DNA of 64,000 bases from Saccharopolyspora erythraea NRRL 2338. GTDB taxonomy: Bacteria > Actinomycetota > Actinomycetes > Mycobacteriales > Pseudonocardiaceae. The translations under genes were made by a program, and so were the position numbers. Below the pieces are notes generated by a model. The model ran no database searches, had not been told where the DNA came from, and saw only the letters and a program-made list of their open reading frames with translations. Each line of letters begins with the position of its first letter. The stretch's first letter is position 1. Shown piece after piece: positions 31,011 to 40,219 of this stretch. The stretch lies in the NCBI RefSeq assembly GCF_000062885.1, contig NC_009142.1, forward strand, positions 1,849,584 through 1,913,583, read 5' to 3'.

Positions 31011-31038
31011 GAAAACCTCCGCCGGAGCGGAGGTTTTC
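31011..31038. terminator. terminator between pknL and the mannosyltransferase gene
   Basis: A perfect 12-bp stem GAAAACCTCCGC / GCGGAGGTTTTC with a four-base loop and TTTTC at the base in either direction. It would end pknL transcription on the minus strand. Confidence 0.8.
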
Positions 31039-31162
31039 GCAGGTAGCAGTGGTTTTTCCGACTGTGGCGCGGCAGCGGGCCGGTGCCGCGACGAGGTCGA
31101 CATCACTTCCGAGGGGTGTCAGCGGCGCGGTCAGCGAAGCCGCCGCCGCGCCGCTGACACCG

Positions 31163-33175
31163 TCAGAAAGCGCTCACCTGGACCGAAGTGCCCGGCTCGA
31201 CGCGCTTCCCGGCGAACGGGAGCTGGCCGAAGATCACCGCGTCCGGTCGCTGCCACCACTGGTGCACCTCCAGGTTCAGCCCCAGCCGCGCGGCTTCGGC
31301 CTTGGCCTGGTCCACGGTGAACTGGCTGAAGTCCGGCACCGTGACGGCGTTGGACAGCACCACCCCGACCCTGGGCGTGCCGGTCAGCAGCACCTCGGTG
31401 CCGATGGCCGGATCGGTGCCGATCACGTGGTCGGCCTCCACGTCGGCGTCGAACCGCCGGGCCGCCTCGTAGGGCTCGAAACCGGCGTTGCGCAGCGTGG
31501 CGAAGGCGTTGTCCCTGGTCATCCCGCGCACGTCGGGCACGTCCACCGGTTGCGGGCCCTTGCTCACGATCAGCGTGACCGGGGAGCTGATGTCCAGCGC
31601 CGTCCCCGGTCCCGGCTGCACGCCGATGACCTGGCCCTCCGGCACGCTCGGGTGGTAGCGGTTGACCGACTCGTTGAGCTCCGGCCGCAGCTTGGCGTCG
31701 AGCAGCGCGCTCTTGGCCTCCTCGACCGTCGCGCCCTCGGCGATCGACGGCACCTTCGGACGGCCCAGCGACACGACGAGCTGGACCTCCTTGCCGGTGA
31801 CGGTCTTGGTGCCCTCCTTGGGCGTGGAGCTGATGACGGTGCCCTCGGGAACGGTGTTGTGGTGCTCGCGGACCACCGACACCGACAGCTCGGCCTGGGA
31901 GAGCACCTGGTGGGCGACGGCCTCGGGCTGGCCGACCACGCGCGGCACCTCGACGCTCGAACCGGTGCCGAGCCACCACGCGGTGAGCCCGATCAGCGCG
32001 GCCAGCACGACCACCGCACCGGCCCACGCGCCGAAGACGCGCGAACCGCGCCGCCGCTCGTCCGCGTGCCGGGTGCGGGCCGACGCGGGTGGCGCAGGCG
32101 CCTCGGCGCGGACCGCGGCCATCTCCTGGGTCTCGTCGGCGTCAGGGCCCGGGCGCTGCAACGCGCGGGTGCCCTGCGGGCCGCTGGTCGCGCCGGGCGC
32201 CGCCGGGACGGCCGGGAACTGGTCGGTCGGCGGGCCGTTGTCCACGGCGACCCGCGCCGTCTTCTCCTCGCTGGCCGGCACGGGCACGCCCACCAGCTCG
32301 ATGCCCAGGTTCGCCCGCACCTGCCGCACCTCGCTGAGGAACGACGCGGCGTCGGCGGGCCGCACCGCGGGATCGCGGCGGGTCGCGCGCAGCACCAGGT
32401 CGTCGATGGCGGGCGGCAGCTCCGGCACCCGCTCGCTCGGCGCCGGGACGTCGTCGTTGACGTGCCGGTAGGCCACCGAGAGCGCCGTGTCGCCGACGTA
32501 GGGCGGCTCGCCGGTCAGCATCTCGTAGAGCACGACACCGGCGGAGTAGATGTCGGTACGGCTGTCGGCCGCGCCGGTGGTGACCTGCTCCGGCGAGAGG
32601 TAGGCCACGGTGCCCAGGATCACGCTGCCGCTGGTGGTGCCCGCCGACGCCGCGGCGCGGACCAGCCCGAAGTCGGCGACCTTGACCGAACCGTCCAGTC
32701 CGATCAGCACGTTCTCCGGCTTGATGTCGCGGTGCACCATGGCGGCGCGGTGCGCGGCGCCGAGCGCCGAGAGCATCGGCTCCAGCACGCTCAGCGCCAT
32801 CGGCAGCGACAGCCTGCCCTGGTCGCGCATCAGGTCGCGCAGGGTGCACCCCTCGACGAGCTGCATCACCAGGTAGACCTGGTCACCGTCGATCTCGCGG
32901 TCCACGCCCTGGTCGTAGACCGCGACGACGTCGGGGTGGTGCAGCTTCGCCGCGGAGCGGGCCTCCAGCTCGAAGCGGGCGACGAACGAGCGGTCGCCGG
33001 AGTACTGCGGGTCCATCACCTTGAGCGCGACCGGCCGGTCGAGGCGGGTGTCCAGGCCGCGGTAGACCGCCGACATGCCGCCCCGGGCGATGAGCGAGTC
33101 CACCCGGTAGCGGCGCTCCAGCATGGCCCCGACGAGGTTGGTGCCCCGGCCGGGCCGTGTCGTCTCAGGCGTCAT
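31163..33175 (-). CDS. pknL: Ser/Thr protein kinase with four PASTA repeats (PknL-like)
   Basis: About 670 residues: Hanks kinase domain (about 17-280) with GGMSAVYRG, VALKVMD (Lys), HRDIKPENVLI, DFGLVRA and the activation loop ending in GTVAYLSPEQ; an acidic/Pro linker; one membrane span (about 375-398); and four PASTA domains outside the cell. PASTA domains sense peptidoglycan fragments. Position and kinase sequence match M. tuberculosis PknL (Rv2176), which lacks PASTA repeats as I recall it. ATG 33175 is used; an ATG at 33220 would add 15 residues and neither start has a strong ribosome-binding site. It is divergent from its likely substrate gene. Confidence 0.92.
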   Translation of the reverse strand: MTPETTRPGRGTNLVGAMLERRYRVDSLIARGGMSAVYRGLDTRLDRPVALKVMDPQYSGDRSFVARFELEARSAAKLHHPDVVAVYDQGVDREIDGDQVYLVMQLVEGCTLRDLMRDQGRLSLPMALSVLEPMLSALGAAHRAAMVHRDIKPENVLIGLDGSVKVADFGLVRAAASAGTTSGSVILGTVAYLSPEQVTTGAADSRTDIYSAGVVLYEMLTGEPPYVGDTALSVAYRHVNDDVPAPSERVPELPPAIDDLVLRATRRDPAVRPADAASFLSEVRQVRANLGIELVGVPVPASEEKTARVAVDNGPPTDQFPAVPAAPGATSGPQGTRALQRPGPDADETQEMAAVRAEAPAPPASARTRHADERRRGSRVFGAWAGAVVVLAALIGLTAWWLGTGSSVEVPRVVGQPEAVAHQVLSQAELSVSVVREHHNTVPEGTVISSTPKEGTKTVTGKEVQLVVSLGRPKVPSIAEGATVEEAKSALLDAKLRPELNESVNRYHPSVPEGQVIGVQPGPGTALDISSPVTLIVSKGPQPVDVPDVRGMTRDNAFATLRNAGFEPYEAARRFDADVEADHVIGTDPAIGTEVLLTGTPRVGVVLSNAVTVPDFSQFTVDQAKAEAARLGLNLEVHQWWQRPDAVIFGQLPFAGKRVEPGTSVQVSAF

Positions 33176-33302
33176 GTCTGGTCCGCCGCCGCTCGACGGG
33201 CGGCGCGTGGGGGTCGCCATGTGTCACGTAGCCGATGGTAGGAGAGGACGTGACCCGTCCGGTGCACGGCATCTGCGTCGCCGATGTGGCATCGTGTGGG
33301 GT

Positions 33303-33668
33303 GTGAGTGCGATCCCTGCCGCCCCGGATGTGCTCGCTCCCGATGTGGAGGTGATCCCGCTGCCCGACGTCGCGGAGCGACTCGGCCAGCCGGTGACCCG
33401 GGTGCACCAGCTGATTCGTGACGGTCATCTGCTCGCCGTGCGCCGCGATGGCGTGCTCGGCGTGCCGACGGCGTTCCTCGCAGGCGACGCGGTGGTGAAG
33501 GGCCTCGGTGGCACCATCACCCTGCTCAAGGACAACGGCTACAACGCCGACGAGATCCTGAGCTGGCTGTTCACCGCCGACGACTCCCTGCCCGGCACCC
33601 CGATCGACGCGTTGCGCGGCGATCGCGGCCGCGAGGTCAAGCGCCGCGCCCAGGCGATGGGCTTCTGA
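33303..33668 (+). CDS. Rv2175c-like DNA-binding protein
   Basis: A 121-residue winged-HTH-type protein: an N-terminal tail rich in Pro/Ala, then IPLPDVAERLGQPVTRVHQLIRDGHLLAVRRDG (helix-turn-helix at about 18-50) and an alpha-helical C-terminus. In M. tuberculosis Rv2175c is phosphorylated by PknL near its N-terminus, which changes DNA binding. Here the gene is divergent from pknL as in mycobacteria. GTG 33303 follows a weak CATCGT -10 box by seven bases. The N-terminus has Ser but no Thr in the first 15 residues, so the phosphosite may differ. Confidence 0.88.
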   Translation: MSAIPAAPDVLAPDVEVIPLPDVAERLGQPVTRVHQLIRDGHLLAVRRDGVLGVPTAFLAGDAVVKGLGGTITLLKDNGYNADEILSWLFTADDSLPGTPIDALRGDRGREVKRRAQAMGF

Positions 33669-34071
33669 CCAGCGCCGCGGCGACACCGCCCGGCTGAGCT
33701 GAACCGCAGGCGTTCGTACGCCTGCCACTCGACCATGCGCCGGTAAGGCCATCCGCCGGTCCGGTCTTCGTCCTGCCTGTTGAATTCCGTGCCCGGTGGC
33801 ACGCCTGATGGTGTGGCCGCGCACGGGTGAAAACTGCCGTGGCCGCGAACGCGTTTGCGCAGCGCAACCGCGGATCCGGCACGACCGGAAGTGTGCCCGC
33901 ACCCGCAGCCGCGGTCGCGCGATCGTGGTTCCGTGTTGCTGCCCCGGTGCACTTCCAGTGGAATTAACCTCGTTTATCCCGTGATTCAAACGTGATGTCA
34001 CATCCGGCTGTTGGAATGTGTTCTAGGGGTCAGGTCTGGCAATTCGAAGTCCGGCTGGGAGGCATCGGGAC
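33669..34071. other. 403-bp intergenic region before the VanZ gene
   Basis: Left end: a perfect 8-bp hairpin GCAGGCGT / ACGCCTGC (33706-33725), probably the terminator of the Rv2175c-like gene. The rest has no convincing gene; the last 120 bases are less GC-rich than their surroundings and probably carry the VanZ-gene promoter. Confidence 0.5.
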
Positions 34072-34686
34072 GTGCGCCAGTTCGATGCGGCATTCGGCGG
34101 TGTGATCCATACTACGCTTTTCATGTTCCCGCTGGCGGTTGTTGTCGCGGTCGTCGCCGTGCTAGTGCGTTGTCGCTGGTTGCGGGTGCAGCACGCGATT
34201 CGCATTTCCGTCGTCGACGTGGCTCTGGTCTATTCGACGCTTTTTGTGGTCCATTTGGTGGTAATTCCGCAGCCGGTGGTGGTGGAAAACGCCGTTCGAC
34301 TGGTACCGGGAACCGATCTCGGGGTGGCGGTGCACGCCGAGCCCGGCGATATCGCACCGTGGCTGCAATTGCTCGGAAATCTGTTGCTGCTGTTGCCGCT
34401 GGGCGCGCTGCTGCCGTTGCGGCTGGCCGCGGTCGACTCCTGTGCGAAGGCCGCGCTCGTCGTCCTCGCGACCACCTGCTGCATCGAACTGGTGCAGTAC
34501 GCGGTGCTGACCGGCCGGGTGGTCTCGGCCGACGACGTCCTGCTCAACACCGCGGGCGGCCTGGCGGGGGCGTTGCTCTCGCGGCGCTGGTGGGCCGACT
34601 TCCGGGTCCCGCAGCCGCGGCCGGAGGCCGCGCGGGCACGCGCCGCCGCGCTGCGGCCCCAGTACGCCCGCCCTCACGGCGGCTGA
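34072..34686 (+). CDS. VanZ-like membrane protein
   Basis: A 204-residue VanZ-family protein with four or five membrane spans: about 12-33, 45-66, 95-115 (the conserved LGNLLLLLPLGALLPL block), 120-140 and a final CIELVQYAVLTGRVVSADDVLLNTAGG segment, both VanZ hallmarks. VanZ of Enterococcus gives low teicoplanin resistance, but most relatives have no assigned role. GTG 34072 has GGGAGG nine bases upstream. It converges on the carotenoid genes. Confidence 0.85.
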   Translation: MRQFDAAFGGVIHTTLFMFPLAVVVAVVAVLVRCRWLRVQHAIRISVVDVALVYSTLFVVHLVVIPQPVVVENAVRLVPGTDLGVAVHAEPGDIAPWLQLLGNLLLLLPLGALLPLRLAAVDSCAKAALVVLATTCCIELVQYAVLTGRVVSADDVLLNTAGGLAGALLSRRWWADFRVPQPRPEAARARAAALRPQYARPHGG

Positions 34687-34710
34687 CGAGAGTGACCCGG
34701 CAGCGCCCGG

Positions 34711-36177
34711 TCACCCGGTGATGCGGTGGGCGGCGAGCCTGCCGGAGATCAGCACCGGCGGCACGCCGACGCCCGGCGTGGTGCCCGAACCGGCCAGCAC
34801 CACGTTGTCCAGCCCCCGAACCAGGTTGCGCGGCCGGAACGGGCCGGTCTGGGCGAAGGTGTGCGCGGCGGAGAACGGCGTGCCCGCGGCGTGCCCCTGC
34901 GCCGCCCAGTCCAGCGGGGTGACCAGCCGCCGCACCTCGACCGAGTCGGCGAACCCGGTGAAACCGCGGCGCTCGAGGACCGCGAAAAGTTCGTCGGTGT
35001 AGGCGGGGCCGATCCGCTCCCAGTCGATCCGGCCGGCGGCGAGGTTGGGGCACGGCGCGAGCACGTAGTGCAGTTCGCGGCCCGGCGGTGCCAGCGACGC
35101 GTCGGTCGCGGTGGGCCGCGTGACCAGCAGCGACGGGTCCGACATCAGCGTGCCGTCGCGGATGATCTCGGTGAACGTGCGGTCCCACGCCGCGCCGAAG
35201 GAGATGGTGTGGTGGGCGGTTCCGGGCCAGCTGCGGGTCGTGCCGGCGTGCAGGACCAGCGCCGACGGCGACCAGCGCAGCCGCCGGCGCGGGGCTGCGC
35301 CCAGCAGGCGGTAGGTGACCGGCAGGTCCGGGGTCATGACCACGGCGTCGGCGCTGATCCGCTCCCCGGCCGCGGTGGTCGCGGCGGTGATCCGGTCGCC
35401 GCGGCGTTCCAGGCCGGTGATCTCGGTGTCGTACCGGAAGTCCGCACCGACCTCGCGCGCGGCGTCGGCCATGGCCGCGGGCACGGCGTGCATCCCGCCG
35501 CGCGGGAACCACACGCCGTTGACGGTGTCCATGTAGGAGATGACCGAGTACAGCGCCAACGCGCGGCGGGGGTCCAGGCCGGCGTAGAGCGCCTGGAACG
35601 AGAACACCCGCCGCAGGCGCTCGTCGTGCAGGTACCGGCCGATGGCCGGGCCGAGCCTGCCGAACCCGCCGAGCGCGGTCAGCCGCGCCAGCTCCGGCGA
35701 CACCAGGTCCAGCGGCGAGTCGAAGTTCGCGTCGATGAACCGCCGCATCTCGGCCCGGTACACCTCGGTCAGCCAGCGCCGCAGCCGCCGGTACCCGGCC
35801 GCCTCCGCCGCGCCCGCGAAGCGGCGGACCTCCGCCTCCATCGCCTCCGCGTCGGTGTGCACGTCCAGCGCCGACCCGTCGGCGAACCGGGCCCGGTACG
35901 CGGGCCGCAGCGGCACCAGGTCGAGGCGTTCGCGCAGCGACGAGCCGACCGCGGCCAGGGCGTCGTCGACCAGGTCGGGCATCGTCAGCACGGTCGGGCC
36001 GGTGTCGATCCGGTAGCCGTCGACGCGCAGCGTCCCCGCCCGGCCGCCGGGGGTGGACTCGCGCTCGACCACGGTCACCCGGCGTCCGGCGCCGGCCAGG
36101 TACAGCGCCGCCGACAGTCCCGCCAGCCCCGCCCCGACCACCAGGACGTGGTCCACGGGACCGCTGACGCGCCGCAT
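34711..36177 (-). CDS. crtI: phytoene desaturase-like FAD oxidoreductase
   Basis: A 488-residue CrtI-family enzyme: dinucleotide-binding VVGAGLAGLSAALYLAGAG (about 13-31), ERESTPGGRAGT, DTGPTVLTMPDL, and the C-terminal bacterial carotenoid desaturase signature around GLDNVVLAGSGTTPGVGVPPVLISG. These enzymes desaturate phytoene or related carotenes in steps. Its ATG overlaps the stop of the prenyl synthase gene by one base (TGATG), so the two are translated together. No phytoene synthase lies nearby, so the exact isoprenoid substrate is uncertain. Confidence 0.88.
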   Translation of the reverse strand: MRRVSGPVDHVLVVGAGLAGLSAALYLAGAGRRVTVVERESTPGGRAGTLRVDGYRIDTGPTVLTMPDLVDDALAAVGSSLRERLDLVPLRPAYRARFADGSALDVHTDAEAMEAEVRRFAGAAEAAGYRRLRRWLTEVYRAEMRRFIDANFDSPLDLVSPELARLTALGGFGRLGPAIGRYLHDERLRRVFSFQALYAGLDPRRALALYSVISYMDTVNGVWFPRGGMHAVPAAMADAAREVGADFRYDTEITGLERRGDRITAATTAAGERISADAVVMTPDLPVTYRLLGAAPRRRLRWSPSALVLHAGTTRSWPGTAHHTISFGAAWDRTFTEIIRDGTLMSDPSLLVTRPTATDASLAPPGRELHYVLAPCPNLAAGRIDWERIGPAYTDELFAVLERRGFTGFADSVEVRRLVTPLDWAAQGHAAGTPFSAAHTFAQTGPFRPRNLVRGLDNVVLAGSGTTPGVGVPPVLISGRLAAHRITG

Positions 36178-37304
36178 CAGCGGTTCCGGTCGGTGACCGC
36201 CACGGCCAGCTCCGCCAGCCGCGACGCGGCGGGCTCGGCCAGCCCGGCGCCGTGCAGCGCGGCCATCGCGGTGCCGGTGAGCTCGGTGATGCGGCGTTCG
36301 ACGGCGTCGACCGCGCCCAGCCGCCGAAGGGCCTCCCTGCTCTGCTCGACGCGCTTCTCGTCCAGGTTCTCGTCGCCCAGCACACCGCGCAGCAGGTCGA
36401 GGGCGTCCTGGTCGCCCTGACCCTGGGCGCTTTCCAGGGCTTCGGCGATCAACAGGGTCCGCTTGCCCTCGCGCAGGTCGTCGCCCGCGGGCTTGCCGGT
36501 GACCTCGGGGTCGCCGAACACGCCGAGCAGGTCGTCGCGGAGCTGGAATGCGACGCCGATGTCGCTGCCGAAGCGCCGCAGAGCCTCCAGCGCCGTCTCG
36601 TCGGCACCCGCGAGCTCCGCGCCGAGCTCCAGCGGGCGCTGAACGGTGTAGGAGGCCGACTTCAGCTCGTCGATGCGCAGCGCGGCCTGCGGCGTCTCGT
36701 CACCGCGCACCGGACCCAGCAGGTCCAGGTACTGGCCGGCGAGGACCTCGGTGCGCATCGCCCGCCACGGGCGCAGGCCGCGCGCCATGGCCTCCGGCGG
36801 CAGGCCGGAGGCGTGCAGCATGTCGTCGGCCCACGCCAGGGCCAGGTCGCCGAGCAGGATCGCGGCGGCCATGCCGAACTGCCGGTCCTCGCCGTTCCAG
36901 CGCTGGTGCCGGTGCAGCGCGGCGAACGCCTGGTGCACGGTCGGGTTGCCGCGGCGGGTGTCGGAGTCGTCGATCAGGTCGTCGTGGACCAGGGCGCACG
37001 CCTGCAGCAGCTCCAGCGAGCTCGCGGCGCGCAGCATCGCCTGCGCCTGGGGACCGTCGGCCGCACCGCCCGCGGCGCGCCACCCCCACCACGCGAAGGT
37101 GGGGCGGATGCGCTTGCCGCCGCCCAGGACGAAACGCACGAGCTCGTCCACCGCCGTCGCGAAAGCCGCGTCGAGCTCGCGGCTCTGGGTACGGCGGGTC
37201 CGCAGGTAGTCGGCCAGGGTCTCCTGCACCCGACCGGGCAGATCTGCTTCCACGACGGCGTCCTCGGCGGTGGCTTGCTCACGGGCCAAATGCGGTACAG
37301 GCAC
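36177..37304 (-). CDS. polyprenyl (geranylgeranyl-type) diphosphate synthase
   Basis: A 375-residue trans-prenyltransferase that condenses isopentenyl diphosphate units. The first Asp-rich motif is DDLIDDSD and the second DDLLGVFGD, with KRIRP near the N-terminus and GKPAGDDLREGKRT after the second motif. It matches the IdsA-type enzymes of actinobacteria (Rv2173 position) and probably makes geranylgeranyl diphosphate for the coupled CrtI. GTG 37304 is the first start; GAGGATGG precedes it. It is divergent from metF. Confidence 0.9.
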   Translation of the reverse strand: MPVPHLAREQATAEDAVVEADLPGRVQETLADYLRTRRTQSRELDAAFATAVDELVRFVLGGGKRIRPTFAWWGWRAAGGAADGPQAQAMLRAASSLELLQACALVHDDLIDDSDTRRGNPTVHQAFAALHRHQRWNGEDRQFGMAAAILLGDLALAWADDMLHASGLPPEAMARGLRPWRAMRTEVLAGQYLDLLGPVRGDETPQAALRIDELKSASYTVQRPLELGAELAGADETALEALRRFGSDIGVAFQLRDDLLGVFGDPEVTGKPAGDDLREGKRTLLIAEALESAQGQGDQDALDLLRGVLGDENLDEKRVEQSREALRRLGAVDAVERRITELTGTAMAALHGAGLAEPAASRLAELAVAVTDRNR

Positions 37305-37483
37305 CTCACCATCCTCTTCGATGGCGGGTGCGGCATCCCGTCCACCCTGCTCGTGTGCGGGCTGTGACCAGCGCGAACCCGGAGCGTAGCGACGCTCGGC
37401 GGCGAGCTCCGGCCGGCTGCTGCCCTGGCCGTGGCGGGGACCACGACTCCAGCGGCAGCGCTCGTGCCGCTTACGCTTTCCCC

Positions 37484-38368
37484 ATGACGGCGGTGGTGGA
37501 CCGGCTGGCAGGCGGGCGCACGGGGTTCTCGGTGGAGTTCTTCCCGCCGCGCGACGACGAGGAGGAGCGCATCCTCTGGCGCGCGGTGCGCGAGCTCGAA
37601 CCGCTGGACCCGGCGTTCGTGTCGGTGACCTACGGCGCGGGCGGCTCCAGCCGCGACCGCACGATCCGCACCACCGGCCGGATCGCCCAGGAGACCACCC
37701 TGACGCCGGTCGCGCACCTGACCGCCGTGAACCACTCGGTGGCCGAGCTGCGCAACGTCATCGGCTGGTACGCCGCCGTCGGCGTGTGCAACGTGCTGGC
37801 CATCCGCGGTGACCCGCCGGGCGACCCCAACGGCGAGTGGGTGACGCACCCGGAGGGCCTGACCTACGCCGAGGAGCTGGTGCGGCTGGTGCGCGAGCTG
37901 GGCGACTTCTGCGTCGGCGTCGCGGCCTTCCCGCACGGACACCCGCGCTCGACCTGCCTCGACACCGATGTCGAGCACCTGGTGCGCAAGATCCAGACCG
38001 GGGCCGAGTTCGCCGTCGCGCAGCTCTTCCTGGAGCCGGAGCACTTCCTGCGGCTGCGCGACCGCATGTCGGAGCGGGGCTGCGACGTGCCGCTGCTGCC
38101 GGGCATCATGCCGATCACCACGCCGCGTGTTCTGCGCAAGTTCGGCGAGCTGTCGGGAGCGCCGGTGCCGCCCGCCGTGCTGGAACGCCTCGAGCCGTTG
38201 GCCGACGACGCCGCGGCGTTCCGCGCCGAAGGCGTGGTGCTGGCGACGGAGCTGTGCGAACGGCTGATCGCCGAGGGCGTGCCCGCGCTGCACTTCTACA
38301 CGCTCAACCGCTCGAAGGCCACGCGGGAGGTCGTGTCCAACCTGGGCCTGCTGCCCGCCCGCGCCTGA
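37484..38368 (+). CDS. metF: 5,10-methylenetetrahydrofolate reductase
   Basis: A 294-residue MetF: reduces methylene-THF to methyl-THF for methionine synthesis. Family blocks: FSVEFFPPRDDEEE with the catalytic Glu, VSVTYGAGGSSRDRT, HLTAVNHS, LAIRGDPPGD, VAAFPHGHP and AQLFLEPEHF, ending with LHFYTLNRS. It matches Rv2172c by position. ATG 37484 follows a TACGCT -10 box by six bases, so the message is probably leaderless. A MetE-like gene lies 0.7 kb downstream but on the other strand. Confidence 0.93.
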   Translation: MTAVVDRLAGGRTGFSVEFFPPRDDEEERILWRAVRELEPLDPAFVSVTYGAGGSSRDRTIRTTGRIAQETTLTPVAHLTAVNHSVAELRNVIGWYAAVGVCNVLAIRGDPPGDPNGEWVTHPEGLTYAEELVRLVRELGDFCVGVAAFPHGHPRSTCLDTDVEHLVRKIQTGAEFAVAQLFLEPEHFLRLRDRMSERGCDVPLLPGIMPITTPRVLRKFGELSGAPVPPAVLERLEPLADDAAAFRAEGVVLATELCERLIAEGVPALHFYTLNRSKATREVVSNLGLLPARA

Positions 38369-38442
38369 GCACACGCGCCGCCGGGGAAGCCGCCGAGCGC
38401 CCTCCACAATGGGGTGGTGGCGCGAACCAGGAGATGGTGAAC

Positions 38443-38883
38443 GTGTCCCGGCCCGCCGTGATCGCCGACATGGACGGCACGCTGGTCGACGTGAGCGGCA
38501 TCCGCCACCACGTCACCGGACCGGAACGCGACTTCGCCGCCTTCCACGCCGCCTCGATCGACTGCCCGCCCAACCCCGGCGTCGTCGCCGAGGTGCGCGA
38601 ACACGCCGCGCTCGGTCGCGACGTCGTCGTGGTCACCAGCCGCTCCCGCCGGTGGGAGCGGCTGACCTCGATGTGGCTGGCGCTGCACGACGTGCCGACG
38701 GACGCCCTGTTCATGCGCCGCGACGGCGACTACCGGCCCGACGTCGAGGTCAAGCGCGACATCCTGGCGGGCATCCGGCGCCGCTGGGACGTCCGGCACG
38801 CGATCGACGACAACCCCGCCGTGATCGCGCTGTGGCGGGAGGCGGCGATTCCCGTCTCCGTCGTCCCGGGCTGGCCCGGCTGA
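38443..38883 (+). CDS. HAD-superfamily phosphatase (polynucleotide kinase-phosphatase-like)
   Basis: A 146-residue HAD hydrolase: motif I DMDGT with nucleophile Asp9 and Asp11, motif II in VVTSRS, a Lys in EVKRDIL, and motif III/IV DDNPAV. The short cap and this motif set resemble the phosphatase half of polynucleotide kinase-phosphatase. GTG 38443 has AGGAG nine bases upstream and is preferred over ATG 38434, which directly abuts that ribosome-binding site. It follows metF by 74 bp. Substrate unknown; nucleic-acid 3' ends are one option. Confidence 0.8.
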   Translation: MSRPAVIADMDGTLVDVSGIRHHVTGPERDFAAFHAASIDCPPNPGVVAEVREHAALGRDVVVVTSRSRRWERLTSMWLALHDVPTDALFMRRDGDYRPDVEVKRDILAGIRRRWDVRHAIDDNPAVIALWREAAIPVSVVPGWPG

Positions 38884-39059
38884 CCTGGGCGCGCTGCGGC
38901 TATCGGAACGCCATCGGGAATGCGCTCCTGGCCGGCGCCGTTGTGGATCTCGGTGGCTCGGCCCGGCGTCCGTCCTCCTCTCCAAGGGACACCGGGCCGT
39001 CCGGCCGGGTCGCAGGGCTCTTCCCCCAAGCGCCGCGACCCGGCCACCTCGGACCTCTC

Positions 39060-40097
39060 CTACGCGGAGTGCTGGGCGAGGATCTCGCGGTGCAGGTCGA
39101 GCAGTCGCGGAACGTCCGCGCGATCCGCCCTGGCCATGCCGCATTCGGTGCAGATGCCCCAGGGCCCGCTGCCGCCCGGCAGGTACCGGTCGACCAGTGC
39201 GACCTGCGCCTCGGTCGTCCCCGCAGCCTGCTCCTCGGGGTGGTACGGCACGAGGGCGAAGAAAAGCTCGGTCCCAGGCCCGGTCCGCAGGTCGGCGAGA
39301 GGCGCGAAGTACGCCTCGTCCGCCCGGTACTGCGGCACGGTGAACGACAGCCAGTCCAGCGGCCGGCGGGCGCGGCGGACGACGGCGTTGGCGAGCCGCA
39401 CCTGCGTGGCGAGCGATTCCGGCTCGACCATGTGCTCGTGCCCGGCGTCGCCGTAGCAGAGATGCACTCCGGCGTGCACGTCGCCGGGCACGCGGTCGAC
39501 GAGGCCGGCGAGCTGCCCGGAATGCTCGTCGAGGGTCTCCGGAGCAAGGTCGGCGGTGACGGTCTCCACCGCCGCGTCCCACTGCACGGCCAGGTCTCGG
39601 TGCGGCACCGCGGCCAGGATCCGGTCGAGGTCGGCGAGCAACGCGCGCTCATAGGACGGGGTGATACGCGGCCTGTCCGCCGGGTGGAAGAGTTGGCTCA
39701 CCGCCTGCGGTGTCGGGTACTCGACCTGGAACCGCACGTCCGCCGGCACGACGCCCTCGGCGCGCAGCTCGCGGAACGTCGCGTACGAAGCCCGGTACTC
39801 GGACGCGTAGCCGATCTCCGGCCACGCGATCCGGTCGGGGTCGGTCGCGTCGGAGACGCGCAGTGTCGGACCGCCTCCGTACGGGCCCTCCGCGCCGGGC
39901 TCGCCCGCGACGAGCTCGAGACCGGGTGTGGCCTCCAGCCGCGGCCGCTGGTAGCCGATCCACTGCGCGCGTTCACCGGTCTCCCCGTCGGGTAGCCTGC
40001 GCAATCCGCGTGGCACCCGTTCGGCGAGCGTGCGAAGGACGGTCGTGGTGTCGGGCAGGTTCACCCCACCGTTGAAGTGGACTGCGACAGGTGGCAT
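39060..40097 (-). CDS. MetE C-terminal-like zinc TIM-barrel protein
   Basis: A 345-residue protein resembling the catalytic barrel of cobalamin-independent methionine synthase (UROD/MetE-like superfamily). Zinc-ligand candidates are His212 and Cys214 in VHLCYGD and Cys316/Cys319 in CTECGMAR, matching the HxC...C pattern of MetE. The N-terminal folate domain of MetE is missing, and the GERAQWIGYQ block suggests a different methyl donor or acceptor. ATG 40097 is the start giving MPPVAVHFNGG. It is divergent from a WYL regulator with operator-like dyads between them. The reaction is not known. Confidence 0.75.
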   Translation of the reverse strand: MPPVAVHFNGGVNLPDTTTVLRTLAERVPRGLRRLPDGETGERAQWIGYQRPRLEATPGLELVAGEPGAEGPYGGGPTLRVSDATDPDRIAWPEIGYASEYRASYATFRELRAEGVVPADVRFQVEYPTPQAVSQLFHPADRPRITPSYERALLADLDRILAAVPHRDLAVQWDAAVETVTADLAPETLDEHSGQLAGLVDRVPGDVHAGVHLCYGDAGHEHMVEPESLATQVRLANAVVRRARRPLDWLSFTVPQYRADEAYFAPLADLRTGPGTELFFALVPYHPEEQAAGTTEAQVALVDRYLPGGSGPWGICTECGMARADRADVPRLLDLHREILAQHSA

Positions 40098-40120
40098 CGG
40101 TACCTCGAATCCGAGTCGTG

Positions 40121-40172
40121 GGAACAGTCCGCCTCCGCCGGAGCGCGATGAGGCGGCTCGACCCACTGTTCC
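40121..40172. promoter_or_regulatory. GGAACAGT...ACTGTTCC dyad in the MetE-like/WYL intergenic region
   Basis: Two perfect 8-bp inverted half-sites at 40121-40128 and 40165-40172, spaced 36 bp, within the 122-bp region between divergent genes. They could be paired operator sites. Confidence 0.4.
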
Positions 40173-40175
40173 GGC

Positions 40176-40202
40176 GGAAGTGGCCAGGTTCTGGCCGCTT
40201 CC
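40176..40202. promoter_or_regulatory. 27-bp palindrome upstream of the WYL regulator
   Basis: GGAAGTGGCCAG - GTT - CTGGCCGCTTCC pairs at 11 of 12 positions. It ends five bases before a CAGGAT -10-like box (40208-40213), which is followed six bases later by the ATG, so a bound protein would block the promoter. Confidence 0.5.
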
Positions 40203-40219
40203 CGGGGCAGGATCGGGGA

